A stretch of 64,000 nt of DNA from Streptomyces longhuiensis (GCF_020616555.1 NZ_CP085173.1:6154001-6218000), one strand, 5' to 3'. Counted from the first letter of the stretch, positions 17,180 through 25,951 are shown. Notes: generated by a model from the sequence alone, not told the origin. A program made the numbers and translations.

Positions 17180-18753
17180 GCCTCGTCGAAGTGGACGCGC
17201 TCACCGTCGAGTTCGGGGACCTGCGGGCCGTCGACACGCTCTCCTTCCGCCTGGAGGAGGGCGCGGCGCTCGGCGTCGTCGGCGAGTCCGGATCCGGCAA
17301 GAGCACCGTCGCCTCCGCGCTCCTCGGCCTCCACCGGGGGACCGGCGCGCGCGTCACCGGGTCCGTGCGGGTCGCCGGCACCGACGTACAGGAAGCCGAC
17401 GACGAGGCGCTGCGGCGGCTGCGGGGCGGGACGGCCGCGATGGTCTTCCAGGACCCGCTGTCCTCTCTCGACCCGTACTACGCCGTCGGCGACCAGATCG
17501 CCGAGGTGTACCGCGTGCACTCCAAGGCGTCCCGGCGCGCCGCACGCGCGCGTGCCGTGGAAGTGCTCGACCGGGTCGGCATCCCCGACGCCGCCCGCCG
17601 CGCGCGCTCACGCCCCCACGAGTTCAGCGGCGGCATGCGCCAGCGTGCCCTGATCGCCATGGCCCTGGCCTGCGAACCCGCCCTCCTCGTCGCCGACGAG
17701 CCGACCACCGCCCTCGACGTCACCGTCCAGGCGCAGATCCTCGACCTGCTGCACGGACTGCGCCAGGAGACCGGCATGGGCCTCGTCCTCGTCACCCACG
17801 ACGTGGGCGTCGCCGCCGAGAGCGTCGACGACGTCCTCGTCATGCGCCACGGCAGTGCCGTCGAACGCGGAGCCGTCGCCGACGTTCTCGGCTCACCCTC
17901 CGCCGCGTACACGAAGGAACTGCTCGGTGCCGTGCCCCGCGTCGACGCGGCACGGCCGCAGCGCCCGGACGCGACGGGCGACGTCCTGCTCGAAGCGGTC
18001 GACCTGCGAAGGGAGTTCGGGCGCGGCAAGCGCGCCTTCGCCGCCGTCGACGCGGTCTCCCTGACCGTGCGCCGGGGCGAGACCCTCGGAATCGTGGGCG
18101 AGAGCGGCAGCGGCAAGACCACGCTCGGGCGCATGCTCGTCGGGCTCCTCGAACCGACGTCCGGGCAGGTGCTCCGCTCAGGGGCGCGCGCCGACACGGG
18201 CGTGCAGATGGTGTTCCAGGACCCCGTCTCCTCCCTCAACCCCCGCCGCAGCGTGGGGGAGTCCGTCGCCGAACCGCTGCGGGCGCGCGGCGACAAGGAG
18301 GTGCGCGGCCGCGTCGAGGAACTCCTGGAACGCGTCGGGCTCGACCCGGCGCACTACGGGCGCTATCCGCACGAGTTCAGCGGTGGCCAGCGCCAGCGCG
18401 TCGGGATCGCCCGCGCGCTCGCCGCGGAACCGGGCATCATCGTGTGCGACGAAGCCGTCTCCGCCCTCGACGTCACGACCCAGGCCCAGGTCACCGGCCT
18501 GCTGCGGGAACTCCAGGACGAACTGGGCCTCGCCCTCGTCTTCATCGCCCACGACCTCGCCGTCGTCCGCCAGGTCAGCGACCGGGTCGCCGTCATGCGC
18601 AAGGGACGCGTCGTCGAGTACGGCACCGTGGACGAGGTCTACGGAGCGCCACAGGACCCCTACACCCGGCAGCTGCTCGCCGCCGTGCCGGCACTCGATC
18701 CGGCCGTCGCCGCGCGACGACGCTCCGCCCGCAGGGAGCTGGCCGCAGCATGA
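17176..18753 (+). CDS. Peptide ABC transporter ATPase, fused DppD-DppF
   Basis: A 525-residue protein with two complete ABC ATPase domains in one chain. Domain 1: Walker A GESGSGKST, signature FSGGMRQR, Walker B LLVADEPTT. Domain 2 (from about residue 275): GESGSGKTT, FSGGQRQR, IIVCDEAVS. It replaces the separate DppD and DppF subunits. ATG 17176 overlaps the permease stop as ATGA. It ends the operon; a 15-bp inverted repeat follows at 18830. Confidence 0.92.
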   Translation: MSLVEVDALTVEFGDLRAVDTLSFRLEEGAALGVVGESGSGKSTVASALLGLHRGTGARVTGSVRVAGTDVQEADDEALRRLRGGTAAMVFQDPLSSLDPYYAVGDQIAEVYRVHSKASRRAARARAVEVLDRVGIPDAARRARSRPHEFSGGMRQRALIAMALACEPALLVADEPTTALDVTVQAQILDLLHGLRQETGMGLVLVTHDVGVAAESVDDVLVMRHGSAVERGAVADVLGSPSAAYTKELLGAVPRVDAARPQRPDATGDVLLEAVDLRREFGRGKRAFAAVDAVSLTVRRGETLGIVGESGSGKTTLGRMLVGLLEPTSGQVLRSGARADTGVQMVFQDPVSSLNPRRSVGESVAEPLRARGDKEVRGRVEELLERVGLDPAHYGRYPHEFSGGQRQRVGIARALAAEPGIIVCDEAVSALDVTTQAQVTGLLRELQDELGLALVFIAHDLAVVRQVSDRVAVMRKGRVVEYGTVDEVYGAPQDPYTRQLLAAVPALDPAVAARRRSARRELAAA

Positions 18754-18829
18754 CGCGCCGTGACTGAATGAGTGTGTAGCGCGACAGAACGCTACCCGCA
18801 CGGGAAAGTTACGGCCGTTCACCCCTTTT

Positions 18830-18863
18830 GGTGGCGTGATGGACAACCGTCCATCACGCCACC
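18830..18863. terminator. Perfect 15-bp inverted repeat after the peptide-transporter operon
   Basis: A 15-bp stem (18830-18844 with 18849-18863) with an AACC loop, preceded by a smaller GTAGCG/CGCTAC hairpin (18776-18795) and followed by GAGCCGCC/GGCGGCTC (18891-18914). It most likely terminates the transporter mRNA. As it lies 70-100 nt before the glycosyltransferase start, it could instead act as an operator or leader structure for that gene. Confidence 0.65.
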
Positions 18864-18935
18864 GGCATGTCCGCATACGTTCGTCCCGCTGAGCCGCCGG
18901 GCCAACGGCGGCTCCCCAGACGGGAGATCGGGGGT

Positions 18936-20828
18936 GTGCTCGTGCGCATCGGACTGCTTACGGAGGGTGGCTATCCGTATGTGAGCGGTGAGGCCAGGCT
19001 CTGGTGCGACCGGCTCGTGCGCGGGCTCGAGCAGCACGAGTTCGACCTCTACGCGCTCAGCCGCACCCAGGACCAGGAGGACCGCGGCTGGATCGAACTG
19101 CCCCCGCAGGTCAGCCGGGTGCGCACCGCGCCGATGTGGAACACCGCCGACGACGGCACCGGCTACGGACGCCGCAGCAGGCGGCGCTTCGCCGACGCCT
19201 ACGCGGAGCTGGCCGCGGCCGTCTGCACCGGGGCGTCCCCCGACACCACCGGCCACGCCGGCGCGCCCGCCGACTCCGCCGGTGCCGAGGCGGACCGTTT
19301 CGGCAGCGCGCTGTACGCCCTCGCCGAACTCGCCCGCGACGAAGGCGGACTCGTCGGCGCCCTGCGCTCCGAAACCGCGGTGCGCACGCTGGAGCGCGCC
19401 TGCCGCGCACCGGGCGCACTGCGCGCGGCCCGCGCCGCCCGCGTCCCCGACCTCCTCGCCGTCGCCGGACAGATCGAACGCGCCCTGCGCCCGCTCTCCC
19501 TCGACTGGTACGGCGACGACGGCCTCGGCTCGGTCGACCTGTGCCACGCCACCTCCGGCGGCCCCGCCGCCCTCCCCGGACTCGTCGCCCACCACTTCTC
19601 CGGTGTCCCCCTCCTCGTGACCGAGTACGGCGTACAGCTGCGGGCCCACTACATCGCGGCCGGTGACGCCGAACTCAGCGCCCCCGTACGGGCGATGCTC
19701 GCGGCCTTCCACGGCCGGCTCGCCGCCGAGACCTACCGGCAGGCCGCGATCATCACCCCCGGCAACACGCACGCCCGGCGCTGGCAGGAGCGGTGCGGCG
19801 CCGACCGCGCGAAACTGCGCACCGTCCACCCCGGCATGGAGGCCTCCCGCTTCGCCGAGATCGGCGAGCGCGAGGAGCCGGGGGAGCCCGGCACCCTCGT
19901 CTGGGTCGGCCGCATCGAACCCTCCAAGGACCTGATCTCCCTCCTCCACGCCTTCGCGGAGATCCGCAAGGAGGAGCCCAAGGCCCGGCTGCGCCTCGTC
20001 GGAGCGCCCGCCGAGGGACCCGACGCCGCCGCCTACCTCGCCCACTGCAAGGCCCTCGCCGCCCAGCTCTTCCCCGACGAGGCGGAGGGCGCCCACGCGA
20101 TGGGCGACAACCCGGTCTCCTTCGAGGAGATCGGCGGGCCCGAGACGCCCGACCTCGCGGACGCGTACGCCGCCGGGAGCGTCGTCGTCCTGTCGAGCAT
20201 CGTCGAGGGCTTCCCCATCAGCCTCGTCGAGGCGATGTTCTGCGGACGCGCGACGGTCTCGACCGACGCGGGCGCCGTCGTCGAGGTCATCGGCGGCACT
20301 GGCCTGGTGGTCCCGCCGCGCAATCCGCGGGCGCTCGCCGAGGCGTGTGTCTCGCTGCTGCGTGACCCGGGGCGCCGCGAACGGCTCGGCGCCGCCGCAC
20401 GGGCACGAGCGCTCGAACTCTTCACCGTCGAGCAGAACATCACGGCATTTCACGGCATTTACCTGGAGATCGTTTCCCATTGCCCCGTGCGCCGTGAACC
20501 CGTGGACGACGCGGGCGACCCCCTGCCCTTCGCCAACCCTCCGGAGGCCCATGTACCGGGCCGCTGGACCGCACCGACGAGCGAGTCGGGCGGCGGCTTC
20601 GGCACGTGGCTGACCCGGGGCTCCGCTTCTGGGGGCGCGCCCAGTTGGGCGGGGACGGAGGGGGAGGCGGCTGCCGCTGGGGGCGGCGGGGCCGTTGGCG
20701 CGGGTGGGGGTGCGAGTGCGGGTATCGGCTCGGGCGGTCCGGTTGGCTCGGGCGGTGGCGGGGAGCGGCCGGCCGGTGAGCAGGGCCAGTTGGCCGGTGC
20801 CTTTCCCGGTGGGGAGGCGGACGCGTGA
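18936..20828 (+). CDS. PelF-like glycosyltransferase (DUF3492 + GT4)
   Basis: A 630-residue GT-B fold glycosyltransferase. The N-terminus IGLLTEGGYPYVSGEARLW matches the DUF3492 region of PelF, as does LLVTEYGVQLRAHYI near residue 235. The C-terminal half is GT4: WVGRIEPSKDL, RLVGAP, SSIVEGFPISLVEAM with the catalytic E-x7-E, and TDAGAVVEVIGGTG. PelF polymerises a GalNAc-rich polysaccharide from UDP-sugars in the cytoplasm. The last 70 residues are Gly/Ala-rich and disordered. GTG 18936 has GGGAG 9 nt upstream. The end overlaps the next start as GTGA, implying coupled translation with the membrane protein. Confidence 0.85.
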   Translation: MLVRIGLLTEGGYPYVSGEARLWCDRLVRGLEQHEFDLYALSRTQDQEDRGWIELPPQVSRVRTAPMWNTADDGTGYGRRSRRRFADAYAELAAAVCTGASPDTTGHAGAPADSAGAEADRFGSALYALAELARDEGGLVGALRSETAVRTLERACRAPGALRAARAARVPDLLAVAGQIERALRPLSLDWYGDDGLGSVDLCHATSGGPAALPGLVAHHFSGVPLLVTEYGVQLRAHYIAAGDAELSAPVRAMLAAFHGRLAAETYRQAAIITPGNTHARRWQERCGADRAKLRTVHPGMEASRFAEIGEREEPGEPGTLVWVGRIEPSKDLISLLHAFAEIRKEEPKARLRLVGAPAEGPDAAAYLAHCKALAAQLFPDEAEGAHAMGDNPVSFEEIGGPETPDLADAYAAGSVVVLSSIVEGFPISLVEAMFCGRATVSTDAGAVVEVIGGTGLVVPPRNPRALAEACVSLLRDPGRRERLGAAARARALELFTVEQNITAFHGIYLEIVSHCPVRREPVDDAGDPLPFANPPEAHVPGRWTAPTSESGGGFGTWLTRGSASGGAPSWAGTEGEAAAAGGGGAVGAGGGASAGIGSGGPVGSGGGGERPAGEQGQLAGAFPGGEADA

Positions 20829-22711
20829 GCGGGCAGGGGCTGGGCGAGACGGTCATGGGCGTGGGCCCGGACGCGCCGCAGGTGCCGGGTGGCGCGGATG
20901 CGTGGGGTGCCGGGTCGCAGGAGGCGTTGGGGAAGCCGGGGGCGGGTGCTGAGCCGGGGGCGGCCCGGGGGGCGGAGCCTGTGCCGGGGGCGGGTGCCGG
21001 GTTGGGGTCGGATGTCGGGTCGGGCTCGGGGGCGGGTGCTGAGCCGGTTACGGGGGCGAGTGTTGAGCCGGTTACGGGGCCGGATGCGGAGCCCGAATCG
21101 GAGCGGTGTGCGGAGCCGGGGTCGGGGTTTGGACCGGAATCGGAGCGGTGTGCGGGGCCGGAGCTGGAGGCTGAACTAGAGCCGGAGGCTCAACCGGAGC
21201 CGGAGCCGGAGCCGGAGCGGTGTGCGGGGCCCGAGCCGGAGCGGTGTGCGGGGCCCGAGCCGGGGTTTGGACCGGAATCGGAGCGGTGTGCGGAGCCGGG
21301 GTCGGGGTTTGGAACGGAGCCGGAGCGGTGTGCGGAGCCCGAGCCGGAGTTTGGACCGGAATCGGAGCGGCGTGCGGAGCCCGGGCCGGAGTTTGGAGCG
21401 GAGCCGGAGCCGGAGCCGGAGCCGGAGGCTGAACCGGGTTTGCCGGCCCGTGGGCTCGACTCCGCCGTGGCCGACGAAGCGCTGTTGAACGAACCCGCGG
21501 CCTGGCGCGCCTCTGTCCCAGCCCCATCAACGGGCAGCCCGCTCCGCGACGTGCCACCCCCTCCGCCGGCCTCCCCTCCCGGCAGCCTTGCCAACTCCGG
21601 CGGCCCCGCCAAGGCCGACGAGGTCACCGGCGGAAGCCGCCGTCGTACGAGCGTGGACCCCGTGAAAGCGCTGATGCACCGGCATCGCGAGCTGTGCGAG
21701 CGCGCCGTCGACGCGCTGGAGATCGCCGCCGGTCTGGAGGCCCACGGCGTGACCGACCGGACCGCTGCCCGCTTCCGGCACCGCGACGTCTTCTCGCTCG
21801 CCGAAGAGATGTACGCGCGGGTGCCCCGCGACAGCGACATCGAACCGGAAACCCGGCACGCCGTATCCGACACGCCGCGCGGCCGGCGCCCCGTCTGGGC
21901 CGTCCTCGCGCTGCTGCCCGGCACGCTGGGCGCCCTCACCCTCGTAGGACTCGACTTCACCGGCGGACGACTGCGGCTCGCGGTCGGGGCCGCCGGAGTG
22001 CTCGCCGTCTCCGCCGCACTCCGCGCGGCGCTGCGCCGGGGCCCGCTGCGCGCCACCACCCACACCGTGCCCGCCACCCGCGCCTGGACCTGCTGGCTCC
22101 TCGCCTACGCGCTCCTCGGCGACGGACTCCTGAGCGCCGCCGTGGCAGGCGGTCCCGACGAGGCCTGGGCACCCGCCACCGCCCCCCTCCTCGCCCTCGT
22201 CTTCGCCGTCGCGCCCGGCGCATGGTGCGCCCGACTCTTCGGTGCCGTGGCCCGCCGCAGGCTCGCCTCCAGCCGGGGCCTCGAAGAGTTCTCCGCCTCC
22301 GTCCGCCCCCTCCTCCTCGGCGTCCTCGCGCTCTTCCTGTGCGCGCTGTGGACCCTCATCGGGGTGGCCGGCGCCGTACTCGGCCAGGACGCCGCATACG
22401 CCGGTGCCGGAACGCTCGGCGCACTCCTGCTGCTCGCCCGCATGCTCACGGCGCACGGCCGCACCCACGCACCCGCCGTCGTCCTCGGCGCAGCCGCCGC
22501 GGCCGAGGTGCTCGCGGTCTGCACGGTGTTCGCCGGCCGCCTCCCGGGCTGCGGCTTCCTCTCCGTCCCCGTAGAGACGGCCGTCGACGCCTGGGGGCCC
22601 GGCGCCGTACCCGGCCTGGCCTGCGGCGCCGCCGCGCTCACGCTCCTCGTCCACGCGGCCCGCACGCTCACCCGGGCCTCCGCCCACGCGCCCACGGACA
22701 CCACTCCGTGA
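20825..22711 (+). CDS. Membrane protein with Glu/Pro/Cys repeat head and 8 TM helices
   Basis: A 628-residue protein of unknown family. Residues about 1-215 are low complexity: Gly/Ala/Pro, then repeats built on ERCAEPGSGFGPES. A conserved-looking soluble segment follows (DPVKALMHRHRELCERAVDAL, EEMYARVPR), then eight hydrophobic helices to the end. It has too few helices for PelG (12-TM MOP fold), yet sits where the membrane partner of the PelF-like enzyme would be, overlapping it as GTGA. A role in export or anchoring of the glycan machinery is inference. The true start could lie after the repeats. Confidence 0.65.
   Translation: MSGQGLGETVMGVGPDAPQVPGGADAWGAGSQEALGKPGAGAEPGAARGAEPVPGAGAGLGSDVGSGSGAGAEPVTGASVEPVTGPDAEPESERCAEPGSGFGPESERCAGPELEAELEPEAQPEPEPEPERCAGPEPERCAGPEPGFGPESERCAEPGSGFGTEPERCAEPEPEFGPESERRAEPGPEFGAEPEPEPEPEAEPGLPARGLDSAVADEALLNEPAAWRASVPAPSTGSPLRDVPPPPPASPPGSLANSGGPAKADEVTGGSRRRTSVDPVKALMHRHRELCERAVDALEIAAGLEAHGVTDRTAARFRHRDVFSLAEEMYARVPRDSDIEPETRHAVSDTPRGRRPVWAVLALLPGTLGALTLVGLDFTGGRLRLAVGAAGVLAVSAALRAALRRGPLRATTHTVPATRAWTCWLLAYALLGDGLLSAAVAGGPDEAWAPATAPLLALVFAVAPGAWCARLFGAVARRRLASSRGLEEFSASVRPLLLGVLALFLCALWTLIGVAGAVLGQDAAYAGAGTLGALLLLARMLTAHGRTHAPAVVLGAAAAAEVLAVCTVFAGRLPGCGFLSVPVETAVDAWGPGAVPGLACGAAALTLLVHAARTLTRASAHAPTDTTP
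21080..21440 (+). repeat. Glu/Pro/Cys-coding tandem repeats
   Basis: Degenerate repeats with a core GGAGCGGTGTGCGG encode six ERCA and one ERRA unit separated by EP/GFGP-rich spacers. Base use is strikingly G-rich on the coding strand compared with the C-rich flanking genes. Expansion and contraction by slippage is likely. Confidence 0.75.
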
Positions 22712-22826
22712 CCGCGCCCGAAGCCGTACGACCACACGCAGCGGCCGGCCGGCCGCTCCCCTCCCGCGGGGCCGACACCGCGGGCCTTCCGAAGACCCAC
22801 GGCAACACCCCTAAGGAGAACGCGAG

Positions 22827-22928
22827 ATGACCACCCCTCCCCCCGGAGGCCCCGGACCATCGAGACACCCTGGGCGCCCAGGACTTCCCGGAGAGCTCGG
22901 AGAGCTCACCCAGGGAGCCGCTCGATGA
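22827..22928 (+). CDS. 33-codon Pro/Gly-rich mini-ORF coupled to the epimerase
   Basis: ATG 22827 is preceded by AAGGAG at 8-nt spacing, one of the best ribosome binding sites in this cluster. The peptide is Pro/Gly-rich and ends LTQGAAR; its TGA overlaps the epimerase ATG as ATGA. It may be a coupling device rather than a functional protein. Confidence 0.5.
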   Translation: MTTPPPGGPGPSRHPGRPGLPGELGELTQGAAR

Positions 22929-23884
22929 GGGTGCTGCTGATCGGAGCCAACGGATATCTCGGCCGTTTCGTCGCCGACCGCCTCCTCGCCGACCCCGCCG
23001 TGCAGCTCACCGCGCTCGGCAGGGGGGACGACGCGGACGTACGGTTCGACCTCGCCACCGGAAGCCCGGGCGCACTGACCCGCTTCCTCGACGCGGTCCA
23101 CCCCGGAGTCGTCATCAACTGCGCGGGAGCCACCCGCGGCGGGGCCCGCGACCTCACCCGCCACAACACCGTCGCCGTCGCGACCATCTGCGAGGCACTG
23201 CGGCGCAGCGGCTGCGGCGCCCGCCTCGTCCAGATCGGCTGCGGCGCCGAGTACGGGCCCTCCCAGCCCGGCTCCTCCACCGCCGAGGACGCGGTGCCGA
23301 GGCCCGGCGGACCGTACGGTGTGAGCAAGCTCGCCGCGACGGAACTCGTCCTCGGCTCCGGCCTCGACGCCGTCGTCCTGCGGGTGTTCTCCCCGGCCGG
23401 ACCCGGCACCCCCGCCGGCTCGCCCCTCGGCCGTCTCGCCGAGGCCATGCGCCGCGCCATGCAGTCCGGCGACGGCGAACTCAAGCTCGGCGGACTCGGC
23501 GCGCAGCGTGACTTCATCGACGTACGCGACGTGGCCCGCGCCGTCCACGCCGCCTCGCTCTCCGCCGCGCAGGGCGTCATCAACATCGGCTCGGGCCGTG
23601 CCGTCCGGCTGCGGGACGCGGCGTCCGTGCTCGCCCGCGTCGCCGGCTTCGGCGGCGCGCTCCACGAGCTCGACTCACCCGGCGGCCCCGTCCGCCCGAC
23701 GCTCGGCCACCCCCGCTCCGACCCCGACCACGTGGCACCCGCCGCGTACCCGTACCCGGACGGCTGCGGCAGCTGGCAGCAGGCCGACGTGCGCACCGCA
23801 CGCGACCGGCTCGGCTGGCGCCCCCGCATCAACCTCGAGGAATCACTCGCCGACATCTGGATGGAAGCGGCATGCCGTATCTGA
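22925..23884 (+). CDS. NAD-dependent epimerase/dehydratase (extended SDR)
   Basis: A 319-residue Rossmann protein of the extended SDR family. LLIGANGYLG is the dinucleotide-binding loop; PYGVSKLAATE carries the catalytic Tyr-x3-Lys; RDFIDVRDVARAV and VINIGSGRAV are typical of nucleotide-sugar epimerases and dehydratases. In a PelF-type cluster the obvious role is making UDP-GalNAc from UDP-GlcNAc, as PelX does, but the substrate is not readable. ATG 22925 has GGGAG 8 nt upstream and overlaps the mini-ORF stop. Its 3' end overlaps the next gene by 13 nt. Confidence 0.8.
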   Translation: MRVLLIGANGYLGRFVADRLLADPAVQLTALGRGDDADVRFDLATGSPGALTRFLDAVHPGVVINCAGATRGGARDLTRHNTVAVATICEALRRSGCGARLVQIGCGAEYGPSQPGSSTAEDAVPRPGGPYGVSKLAATELVLGSGLDAVVLRVFSPAGPGTPAGSPLGRLAEAMRRAMQSGDGELKLGGLGAQRDFIDVRDVARAVHAASLSAAQGVINIGSGRAVRLRDAASVLARVAGFGGALHELDSPGGPVRPTLGHPRSDPDHVAPAAYPYPDGCGSWQQADVRTARDRLGWRPRINLEESLADIWMEAACRI

Positions 23885-24621
23885 CCCCCACCGCCCCCGG
23901 GACCGCGAGCACCGACATACGGCTCGGCTTCGGCATCCCCGGCTACGCACACCCCCTCATGGCGCCCGTCGAATGGGCCGAACTCACCCGCCCCGGCACC
24001 CCCTTGCACTGGGTCGTCCTGAACGTGGCGGACGGACCCGGGGCCCGTCCCGACCCGCACTGCCTCGAAGCCGCGGGCAGGCTGCGCAACCGGGACGTAC
24101 GGGTCCTCGGCCACCTCGATCTCACCTACGGCGCCCGCTCGTTCGGCGAGGTCGTCTCCGACGCCCATCGCTATCTCGACTGGTACCGCGTCGACGGGTT
24201 CTCCCTCGACCGCTGCCCGACCGAGCGGGCGGCCCTCCCCGAGGTCCGCCGCATCGTCACCACGCTGCGCGCCCTGTGCGTGGACGCCCACATCGTCCTC
24301 GGGCACGGCACGCACCCGTACCCGGGATACGCCGAGACCGCCGACCAGTTGGTGACCTTCTCCGGGCCGTGGAGCGACTACCGCTGGTCCCAGGTCGCCG
24401 AGTGGACCGCCGACTACCCGCCCGACCGCTTCTGCCACTTCGTGCACGGCGTACCCCGTGGGCACCTCGACGAGGCGCTGCGCATCGCCCGCTGGCAGGG
24501 CGCGGGGACGATCTACTTCACCGACCGCACGGACCGCGGCGGCGCCGCCGATCCCTGGGAGGCCATGCCCGGGTACTGGGACGACATCGTCTCGCGGGTC
24601 GGAACGGGTGTCTCGGAATGA
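23872..24621 (+). CDS. Spherulation-specific family 4 (GH135-like) protein
   Basis: A 249-residue TIM-barrel-like protein. FGIPGYAHPLMAP, VVLNVADGPG, DVRVLGHLDLTYG, DWYRVDGFSLDRCP and VLGHGTHP follow the strand order of spherulin-4 proteins. Relatives (Sph3, GH135) cleave fungal galactosaminogalactan, a GalNAc-containing polymer. There is no signal peptide or membrane helix, so it would act in the cytoplasm or be released by another route, odd for a glycan hydrolase. It overlaps the epimerase gene and closes the cluster. Confidence 0.75.
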   Translation: MPYLTPTAPGTASTDIRLGFGIPGYAHPLMAPVEWAELTRPGTPLHWVVLNVADGPGARPDPHCLEAAGRLRNRDVRVLGHLDLTYGARSFGEVVSDAHRYLDWYRVDGFSLDRCPTERAALPEVRRIVTTLRALCVDAHIVLGHGTHPYPGYAETADQLVTFSGPWSDYRWSQVAEWTADYPPDRFCHFVHGVPRGHLDEALRIARWQGAGTIYFTDRTDRGGAADPWEAMPGYWDDIVSRVGTGVSE

Positions 24622-24684
24622 AGAGGGGCGTGGCAGTGTTGACGCAAGAACCACTGTTCCGAAATGACGATCAACGGAGCCCCC

Positions 24685-25863
24685 GTGTCGCTGCCACCCC
24701 TGGTAGAGCCAGCTGCTGAGCTCACCGTAGACGAGGTCCGCAGGTACTCCCGCCACCTGATCATCCCCGATGTCGGGATGGACGGGCAGAAGCGGCTGAA
24801 GAACGCCAAGGTGCTCGCCGTGGGTGCGGGCGGCCTCGGTTCGCCGGCGCTCATGTACCTGGCCGCGGCCGGTGTGGGCACACTCGGCATCGTCGAGTTC
24901 GACGAGGTCGACGAGTCGAACCTCCAGCGCCAGATCATCCACAGCCAGGCCGACATCGGCCGCTCCAAGGCCGAGTCCGCCAAGGACTCCGTCCTCGGCA
25001 TCAACCCGTACGTGAACGTGATCCTCCACGAAGAGCGGCTCGAGGCCGAGAACGTGATGGACATCTTCAGCCAGTACGACCTGATCGTCGACGGCACGGA
25101 CAACTTCGCGACCCGCTACCTGGTCAACGACGCGTGCGTGCTGCTCAACAAGCCGTACGTGTGGGGCTCGATCTACCGCTTCGACGGCCAGGCCTCGGTC
25201 TTCTGGTCCGAGCACGGCCCGTGCTACCGCTGCCTCTACCCGGAGCCCCCGCCCCCCGGCATGGTCCCCTCCTGCGCCGAGGGCGGCGTCCTGGGCGTGC
25301 TGTGCGCGTCCATCGGCTCCATCCAGGTCACCGAGGCGATCAAGGTCCTCGCGGGTGTCGGCGAGCCGCTCGTCGGCCGCCTGATGATCTACGACGCCCT
25401 GGAGATGCAGTACCGCCAGGTCAAGGTCCGCAAGGACCCCGACTGCGCGGTCTGCGGCCCGAACGCGACCGTCACCGAACTCATCGACTACGAGGCCTTC
25501 TGCGGCGTCGTGTCCGAGGAGGCCCAGGAGGCGGCGGCCGGCTCGACGATCACTCCCAAGCAGCTCAAGGAGTGGATCGACGACGGCGAGAACATCGAGA
25601 TCATCGATGTCCGCGAGCCGAACGAGTACGAGATCGTCTCGATTCCCGGCGCCCGGCTGATCCCGAAGAACGAGTTCCTCATGGGCACCGCCCTGGAGAG
25701 CCTCCCGCAGGACAAGAAGATCGTCTTGCATTGCAAGACGGGTGTCCGCAGTGCGGAAGTCCTCGCCGTCCTGAAGTCCGCGGGCTTCTCGGACGCCGTG
25801 CACGTCGGCGGCGGCGTGATCGGCTGGGTCAACCAGATCGAGCCCGAGAAGCCGGTCTACTAG
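24685..25863 (+). CDS. moeZ: MoeZ: adenylyltransferase/sulfurtransferase (E1-like + rhodanese)
   Basis: A 392-residue protein. The N-terminal MoeB/ThiF-like domain has GAGGLGS for ATP binding, the zinc pairs CYRC and CAVC, and catalytic-loop PSCAEGG. The C-terminal rhodanese domain carries the active-site loop HCKTGVRS. MoeZ adenylates and thiolates small sulfur carriers (MoaD, ThiS, CysO types) for molybdopterin, thiamine and other sulfur metabolites. GTG 24685 follows GGAG by 5 nt; an in-frame ATG at 24664 is possible. TTGACG at 24639 is a -35 candidate without a clear -10. Confidence 0.93.
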   Translation: MSLPPLVEPAAELTVDEVRRYSRHLIIPDVGMDGQKRLKNAKVLAVGAGGLGSPALMYLAAAGVGTLGIVEFDEVDESNLQRQIIHSQADIGRSKAESAKDSVLGINPYVNVILHEERLEAENVMDIFSQYDLIVDGTDNFATRYLVNDACVLLNKPYVWGSIYRFDGQASVFWSEHGPCYRCLYPEPPPPGMVPSCAEGGVLGVLCASIGSIQVTEAIKVLAGVGEPLVGRLMIYDALEMQYRQVKVRKDPDCAVCGPNATVTELIDYEAFCGVVSEEAQEAAAGSTITPKQLKEWIDDGENIEIIDVREPNEYEIVSIPGARLIPKNEFLMGTALESLPQDKKIVLHCKTGVRSAEVLAVLKSAGFSDAVHVGGGVIGWVNQIEPEKPVY

Positions 25864-25914
25864 ACCGCCCGCCGGCCCGCGCGGCCGACGCCGCCGGTCA
25901 GGGGTCAGCTTTTC

Positions 25915-25951
25915 CGAACGGGTCCCGCACCTCGCGTGCGGGGCCCGTTCG
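25915..25951. terminator. Terminator between convergent moeZ and S33 gene
   Basis: A 16-bp stem with one G.U pair (25915-25930 with 25936-25951) and a 5-nt loop, between two convergent genes. Confidence 0.85.

Noticed and set aside
20825..22711. PelG assignment for the membrane protein
   Set aside because: Only eight helices and no MOP-flippase pattern; kept as unknown.
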